A stretch of 19,688 bases of DNA from an uncultured Johnsonella sp. (GTDB lineage: Bacteria; Bacillota; Clostridia; Lachnospirales; Lachnospiraceae). The stretch covers positions 1 through 19,688 of the forward strand of contig CAAFUL010000126.1 of assembly GCA_900766185.1 (NCBI GenBank). Direction: 5' to 3'. The position numbers and the translations under genes were made by a program. Positions 16,067-19,688 of the stretch are shown one piece after another. The first letter of the stretch is position 1, and every line of letters starts with the position of its first letter. The notes under the pieces are model-generated. The model worked only from the letters and a program-made list of their open reading frames with translations, did not search any database and was not told where the DNA came from.

Positions 16067-16207
16067 CAAATAGCTGTGAAAATATTTTTTTACACTATCT
16101 GCTCTTTAACGCCTGATTACCGTATAAACAGCGATAAAAATATTTTACAACGGCTAAACTCTGCAATCTTATCACAGCATAAACAGTGATAGATATTATT
16201 TTTTACA
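16067..16207. repeat. Three degenerate tandem repeats of about 56 bp between lgt and acpS
   Basis: Three related blocks are seen on the plus strand: around AGCTGTGAAAATATTTTTTTACA (ending 16094), ATAAACAGCGATAAAAATATTTTACA (ending 16149) and ATAAACAGTGATAGATATTATTTTTTACA (ending 16207, split here as ATAAACAGTGATA and TATTATTTTTTACA). The shared TTTACA ends are spaced 55 and 58 bp apart. Copies 2 and 3 are clearest (ATAAACAG[C/T]GATA); copy 1 is more diverged. No protein is encoded here. Confidence 0.5.
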
Positions 16208-16212
16208 TTGAT

Positions 16213-17076
16213 CTATTTATTAAGTTTATTTTTCTTTGAATATATATAAATAAGCACTGCTGCAGCTACGACACAAACTATACCTATAACCTGTGATATT
16301 GCAATATTGGTATAAGGTATTAGTAAGCTGTCGGTTCTTAAGCCCTCTATAAAAGCTCTTCCCAGACCGTAAGCACCTATATAAATAAAAAATATTTCCC
16401 CATTAAATCTCTTTTTCTTTCTGTACCAAAGTAAGAAACAAAGCACCAAAAGATTCCAGAAAGACTCGTAAAGAAAGGTCGGATGCACCTGTATGTACGG
16501 TATCTCTCCCACATAAACTATATTGTCTATCAAGTCTTTCGTAATCATACTCGGGTTTACAAGTTCCCTTTTTATCTGCATGGCAAAGAGTGAGTCAGTG
16601 TAGCCTCCAAAGGCTTCCATATTGAAAAAATTCCCCCATCTTCCCAGTATCTGACCTACCAAAAGCCCTAAAACAGCGGTATCCGCCATAGAAATAAAGC
16701 TTTGTTTTTTCTTTTTACAATACACATATAAGGTAATCGCCGCTCCGATTATAGCCCCATATATAGCCAAACCGCCGCCTCTTATATTAAATACTTGAAG
16801 CAGATCGTTCTTATATAGATCCCAAGAAAACACAACATAATAAATTCTCGCACCCAAAATAGCACTTACTATACCGTAAATAGCAAAATCTATATAGATA
16901 TCAGGGTTTTCACCTCTTCTTTTGGCATCCTGTATGGCAAGTTGCAAGCCTAAAAGTATGCCTATTCCTATGATAATACCGTAAAAAGCTATTCTAAATC
17001 CGAATATATCGATATGGTTTATCATCTTCTGTATTCGAATTCCCAAATTAACAAAACTTAAGTCATATCCTCCCAT
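16213..17076 (-). CDS. lgt: Prolipoprotein diacylglyceryl transferase
   Basis: Integral membrane enzyme that attaches diacylglycerol from phosphatidylglycerol to the lipobox cysteine of prolipoproteins, the first step in lipoprotein maturation. It has 287 aa with seven hydrophobic helices. The Lgt signature GRWGNFFNMEAFGG is present, as are RGGGLAIYGA and the C-terminal GLRTDSL region. A TTG at 17079 opens the frame slightly earlier, but GGAGG (17083-17087) is spaced 6 nt from the ATG at 17076. It has its own promoter, divergent from ychF. The metal-binding lipoprotein at 7308-8330 would be a client. Confidence 0.95.
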   Translation of the reverse strand: MGGYDLSFVNLGIRIQKMINHIDIFGFRIAFYGIIIGIGILLGLQLAIQDAKRRGENPDIYIDFAIYGIVSAILGARIYYVVFSWDLYKNDLLQVFNIRGGGLAIYGAIIGAAITLYVYCKKKKQSFISMADTAVLGLLVGQILGRWGNFFNMEAFGGYTDSLFAMQIKRELVNPSMITKDLIDNIVYVGEIPYIQVHPTFLYESFWNLLVLCFLLWYRKKKRFNGEIFFIYIGAYGLGRAFIEGLRTDSLLIPYTNIAISQVIGIVCVVAAAVLIYIYSKKNKLNK

Positions 17077-17107
17077 CAAAAACCTCCAAAACTAAACATT
17101 TATTCGC

Positions 17108-17136
17108 ATTATAGCACAAGGGCTTTTATTTGTCAG
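17108..17136 (-). promoter_or_regulatory. Sigma-A promoter of lgt
   Basis: On the minus strand CTGACA (17131-17136), a 17-bp spacer and a perfect TATAAT (17108-17113). The expected leader is about 25 nt. Confidence 0.75.
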
Positions 17137-17194
17137 TAATTTATAAACTTGCCCTGTTTTATTATAGTTTAGGTGGTTTAGATATGTTAGCACA

Positions 17195-17223
17195 TTGCAT
17201 TTAAGCTCTGATTAGTGTATAAT
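17195..17223 (+). promoter_or_regulatory. Sigma-A promoter of ychF
   Basis: TTGCAT (17195-17200), a 17-bp spacer and a perfect TATAAT (17218-17223). Transcription would begin near 17230, leaving a leader of about 120 nt before the ychF ATG. Confidence 0.75.
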
Positions 17224-17226
17224 GTA

Positions 17227-17315
17227 GCCCACATTAAGAGCCGCTAAGCAGTCAGGTAACTCTTACTTTGTGCTTGATGTGGCAGTCGGTAAAAACTCAG
17301 GGTTTAAAAACACCG
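17227..17315 (+). ncRNA. Structured 5' leader of ychF, possible regulatory RNA
   Basis: CCACAT-TAAGAG (17229-17240) pairs with CTCTTA (17260-17265) and, after an 11-nt bulge, with ATGTGG (17277-17282), giving a two-part stem with a 19-nt apical loop. A second hairpin follows with CGGT (17287-17290) and ACCG (17312-17315), with inner AAAC/GTTT pairing. GCAGTCAGGTAA (17248-17259) recurs almost exactly as GCAGTCGGTAA (17282-17292). I do not recognise it as a known riboswitch class. No terminator-like poly-T is present before the gene. Confidence 0.4.
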
Positions 17316-17351
17316 TAAAATAAAGAAAAATCTAAGGAGATGTGAAAATAT

Positions 17352-18449
17352 ATGAAACTGGGAATCGTAGGACTTCCTAATGTGGGAAAAAGCACGCTTT
17401 TTAACTCTCTTACAAAGGCAGGTGCAAGTGCTGCCAACTATCCTTTCTGCACTATAGACCCCAATGTAGGTGTAGTTGCAGTTCCGGACAACAGGCTTAA
17501 GGCACTTTCCAAGTTATATAATTCAAAGAAGACAACACCTGCCACTATAGACTTTGTTGATATAGCCGGTCTTGTAAAGGGCGCAAGTAAGGGCGAGGGA
17601 CTTGGAAACCAGTTCTTATCCAATATAAGAGAGTGTGATGCAATAGTTCATGTGGTAAGATGCTTTTCTGATGATAATGTAATTCATGTAGACGGCAGTG
17701 TCGATCCTTTGCGTGATATCGAAACCATTAATCTTGAACTTATCTTCTCTGATATAGAGATACTCGAAAGAAGGATAGCTAAGACAGCCAAGTCCGCTAC
17801 AAATAATAAGGAGCTGAAAAAAGAGCTTGAAGTTTTGAAGGAGCTTAAAGATATCCTGGAAAGCGGCAAAATGGCAAGTTCATTTAGCAGTGATGATGAA
17901 GAAGTCCTGGACTTTGTTAAGTCCATAGGTCTTATAAGTTATATGCCGGTAATATATGCAGCCAATGTATCGGAAGATGATCTTGCAAATGATGCTGCGG
18001 ATAATAAGTATGTGCAAACGGTAAGAGACTTCGCAAATGATACCAATTCCAAAGTCTTTGTAGTTTGTGCAAAGATAGAAGAAGAAATCTCAGAACTTGA
18101 TGATGATGAGAAGACTGAATACCTTGAGGCACTCGGAATCAAGGAATCGGGTCTTGACAAACTTATAAAAGCCAGTTACGACCTTCTCGGACTTTTAAGT
18201 TATCTGACTTCCGGCGAGGATGAAACAAGGGCATGGACTATTAAGAAAGGTACTAAAGCTCCGCAGGCGGCAGGCAAGATACACTCAGACTTTGAAAGGG
18301 GCTTTATAAAGGCTGAAGTTATTAATTACAAGGACTTGCTTGACTTGGGTTCAGCCTCCCTTGCCAAAGAAAAGGGACTTATGAGACTTGAGGGTAAGGA
18401 CTATGTGGTACAGGACGGAGATGTAATACTTTTCAGATTTAATGTATAA
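17352..18449 (+). CDS. ychF: Redox-regulated ATPase YchF (Obg-like GTPase superfamily)
   Basis: Cytoplasmic P-loop protein of 365 aa, the usual YchF length. The G1 motif GLPNVGKST is at residues 7-15, the G3 motif DIAGLV at about 70, and the G4 position reads NVSE instead of NKxD, the change that makes this family prefer ATP over GTP. A coiled-coil insertion of alternating E/K residues lies around 125-175. The C-terminal TGS-like domain contains AWTIKKGTKAPQAAGKIHSDF. The family associates with ribosomes and affects stress responses. AAGGAG lies 10 nt before the ATG. It is a single-gene unit on the plus strand, opposite to lgt. Confidence 0.95.
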   Translation: MKLGIVGLPNVGKSTLFNSLTKAGASAANYPFCTIDPNVGVVAVPDNRLKALSKLYNSKKTTPATIDFVDIAGLVKGASKGEGLGNQFLSNIRECDAIVHVVRCFSDDNVIHVDGSVDPLRDIETINLELIFSDIEILERRIAKTAKSATNNKELKKELEVLKELKDILESGKMASSFSSDDEEVLDFVKSIGLISYMPVIYAANVSEDDLANDAADNKYVQTVRDFANDTNSKVFVVCAKIEEEISELDDDEKTEYLEALGIKESGLDKLIKASYDLLGLLSYLTSGEDETRAWTIKKGTKAPQAAGKIHSDFERGFIKAEVINYKDLLDLGSASLAKEKGLMRLEGKDYVVQDGDVILFRFNV

Positions 18450-18773
18450 TACCGCTTTTCATATAAATATCGGGGCTTTTTTACATTAAGAATAAAATAC
18501 ATAAATATAGGCAAGTAACACTATATAAAATAGTATTTTCTTTTAATATAAAAGCCCCTTTTGACCTTTGACCTTAACTCAATTTTTATTTATGCATTAC
18601 CCCGGTAATTATTTTTCCTGTTTTTAATACATAGCACTAAGGAAATATAGAGGCATATACGCAACATTCCGAGTTAAAAGCAAGTTTTCATTCATCATAT
18701 TGTGCATATATTATTTACTTATCAAAACTACAAAAGTCTGATAAAAAATTTCTGCCTATTTGTCGTATTTTTA
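18450..18773. other. Intergenic region between ychF and tRNA-Trp
   Basis: No supported gene on either strand. Just after the ychF stop is GGGGCTTTTTT (18472 onward), which could be the 3' side of a weak terminator with the CCG at 18462. GGGGCTTTT (18472-18480) is also perfectly complementary to AAAAGCCCC (18550-18558), 69 nt away, with an inner hairpin ACTAT-N5-ATAGT. ATTACC-CC-GGTAAT (18596-18609) is a short palindrome followed by T-rich sequence. The rest is AT-rich without visible signals. Confidence 0.4.
18472..18558. repeat. Long-range inverted repeat downstream of ychF
   Basis: Perfect 9-bp arms GGGGCTTTT and AAAAGCCCC separated by 69 nt. Either arm could contribute to transcription termination after ychF. 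Chance is possible given the arm length. Confidence 0.35.
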
Positions 18774-18802
18774 TTGACAGTTTACGATCTGTGTGCTAAT
18801 AT
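18774..18802 (+). promoter_or_regulatory. Promoter of tRNA-Trp
   Basis: Perfect TTGACA (18774-18779), a 17-bp spacer and TAATAT (18797-18802), 13 bp before the mature tRNA 5' end. Strong, as expected for a stable RNA. Confidence 0.85.
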
Positions 18803-18815
18803 ATCAAAGTCCTTT

Positions 18816-18886
18816 AGGGGAATAGTTCAATGGTAGAGCAACGGTCTCCAAAACCGTAAATGGGGGTTCGAGCCCCTCTTCCCCTG
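18816..18886 (+). tRNA. tRNA-Trp (anticodon CCA)
   Basis: A 71-nt cloverleaf is readable. The acceptor stem is AGGGGAA / TTCCCCT, the D stem GTTC/GAGC with a short 7-nt loop, the anticodon stem ACGGT/ACCGT with loop CTCCAAA (anticodon CCA at 18848-18850), and the T arm GGGGG-TTCGAGC-CCCTC. The discriminator is G and the 3' CCA is not encoded, so it must be added by nucleotidyltransferase. It is a stand-alone gene with its own promoter and terminator. Confidence 0.95.
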
Positions 18887-18887
18887 T

Positions 18888-18920
18888 AAAAAAGCCTATT
18901 CTTTGCAATAGGCTTTTTTT
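18888..18920. terminator. Bidirectional terminator between tRNA-Trp and the small membrane protein gene
   Basis: AAAAAAGCCTATT (18888-18900), a 6-nt loop and AATAGGCTTTTTTT (18907-18920) form a strong stem flanked by A on one side and T on the other. It can end transcription of the tRNA on plus and of the gene at 18982-19380 on minus. Confidence 0.9.
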
Positions 18921-18981
18921 ATTTCAAAATATTAAAATGAAATATGTTACTTAGTACACAGTAGCGACAATATCTTTAATG

Positions 18982-19380
18982 TTATTGTCCCTGCTTGTTC
19001 ATTACTCCACCTACAATAAAAAGTACAGGAAGTACCAAACCTGCCGTTAGGGCGAATGCAGGGGATTGACCATCAATAAAAGCTGTCAATATGCTTCCCA
19101 GTACAGAAACTACAGCAACAATTATACCCCAGATTATACAAATCATGGATTTTTCCGGTTTATTAGCATTAACTACACCTACAATTCCAGCGATAAGTCC
19201 TAGAATCGAATCAAGTAATAAAAATATAGATGAAATATACTTCGGGGTACTACCAACAATAAGTGCCATCGTATTTAATATCAGTCCTACAACACCGAAA
19301 ATAATTCCAAGCACACCGAAAATAATCAGCAGTATCCCGCTTACCTTAAGGAATCCGCTCCCCTTAGTCTTTTGTTCCAT
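18982..19380 (-). CDS. Small hypothetical membrane protein
   Basis: A 132-residue protein of unknown function. Four hydrophobic segments are visible, near residues 12-33, 47-67, 78-101 and 106-127, rich in G, I, V and L, with a short basic N-terminus (MEQKTKGSG) and a short charged loop NANKPEKS. There is no signal cleavage site. The layout resembles small four-helix proteins of the DUF4064 type, but that is only a similarity of pattern. GAGGAGG lies about 10 nt before the ATG, which supports translation. The stop codon lies inside a 7-bp hairpin GACAATA/TATTGTC (18966-18989). Confidence 0.75.
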   Translation of the reverse strand: MEQKTKGSGFLKVSGILLIIFGVLGIIFGVVGLILNTMALIVGSTPKYISSIFLLLDSILGLIAGIVGVVNANKPEKSMICIIWGIIVAVVSVLGSILTAFIDGQSPAFALTAGLVLPVLFIVGGVMNKQGQ

Positions 19381-19688
19381 ACTCTAGACCTCCTCAAATA
19401 TAATATTGTTACTGTCTTGTAACTAATGGTAATTATATCACAATCTTCACTTTTGATAAACAGTTTCTTCTTACGAATCATCTATCATTATCAACTTATC
19501 ATTCTTAAGTTGATATTCAAATCCTATAAAAAGCGTATGTATTTTATTTTCCGATACTTTTACTGCTATACTATGTGGGCAAGATGCAACATATTAATGA
19601 TTTGTCTATCACATAAACCGTTACAAACATATCTTGCCTTGGACACGCTCTCGCTGACGTCACCTCGCAGCGGTACGAAGCTTTATTG
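19381..19688. other. Intergenic region at the right edge
   Basis: Upstream of the small membrane protein gene lies GTTAC-N6-GTAAC (19408-19423), a possible operator. No clean -35/-10 pair was found for that gene. The middle is AT-rich without a supported gene. The last ~50 bp are clearly GC-richer and contain the palindrome TGACGTCA, suggesting the edge of another element or gene beyond the window. Confidence 0.35.
19578..19638. repeat. Inverted repeat spanning 61 bp
   Basis: GGCAAGAT (19578-19585) and ATCTTGCC (19631-19638) are perfect 8-bp arms. Inside, ATGATTTGT can pair with ACAAACAT with a single interruption, so the whole segment can form an imperfect stem. It could be a terminator remnant or a small mobile repeat; no open frame overlaps it. 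Confidence 0.45.

Noticed and set aside
16067..16207. CRISPR array
   Set aside because: The repeats are degenerate, only three, and there are no unique equal-length spacers or cas genes.
17438..18160. Minus-strand open frames of 60-80 codons inside ychF
   Set aside because: They are shadows of the ychF reading frame with low-complexity Ser/Leu content and no ribosome binding sites.

Overview
The window looks like the chromosome of a low-GC Firmicute, most probably a Clostridia/Lachnospiraceae member. The base composition is AT-rich, Shine-Dalgarno sites are strong (GGAGG-type), the promoters fit the sigma-A consensus, and the gene families are typical of that group. The genus cannot be fixed from sequence alone. 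Almost everything is on the minus strand; only ychF and tRNA-Trp are on plus.

Layout, low to high coordinate. (1) 1-317: no convincing gene, ending in a strong terminator. (2) 318-3818: a YtrA-type operon (transcribed right to left) of GntR regulator, ABC ATPase and a large ABC permease, with its own promoter and a probable autoregulatory inverted repeat. (3) 3930-8330: a five-gene manganese/zinc uptake operon in the order TroA-B-C-D-R (lipoprotein, ATPase, permease, permease with C-terminal winged helix, DtxR-type regulator). It has a consensus promoter whose start overlaps a perfect TTAGG/CCTAA palindrome, so the last gene probably represses the operon. (4) 8438-15425: a tightly coupled block of TetR regulator, two YbtP/YbtQ-like half-ABC transporters, a fused double ECF ATPase, an ECF T component and a Trep_Strep/MptD-type S component. 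Its codon use differs from the flanks, and the S gene is split by a frameshift at a T7 run. This looks like a horizontally acquired small-molecule (possibly metallophore) transport cassette placed just upstream of the metal operon. (5) 15672-17076: acpS and lgt, separated by degenerate ~56-bp repeats. (6) 17218-18449: ychF on plus, with a 120-nt leader able to fold. (7) 18774-18920: tRNA-Trp with promoter and bidirectional terminator. (8) 18982-19380: small membrane protein, followed by about 300 bp without a gene that contains an inverted repeat and a GC-richer edge.

How it fits together: regions 3 and 4 are both membrane transport systems. The tro block imports Mn2+/Zn2+ under a metal-sensing repressor. 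The ECF/ABC block imports an unknown compound under a TetR repressor whose operator overlaps its promoter. No obvious terminator separates block 4 from block 3, so read-through from one into the other is possible. Several real starts lie downstream of the longest open frame because a Shine-Dalgarno site sits inside the longer frame; those choices are explained per gene.
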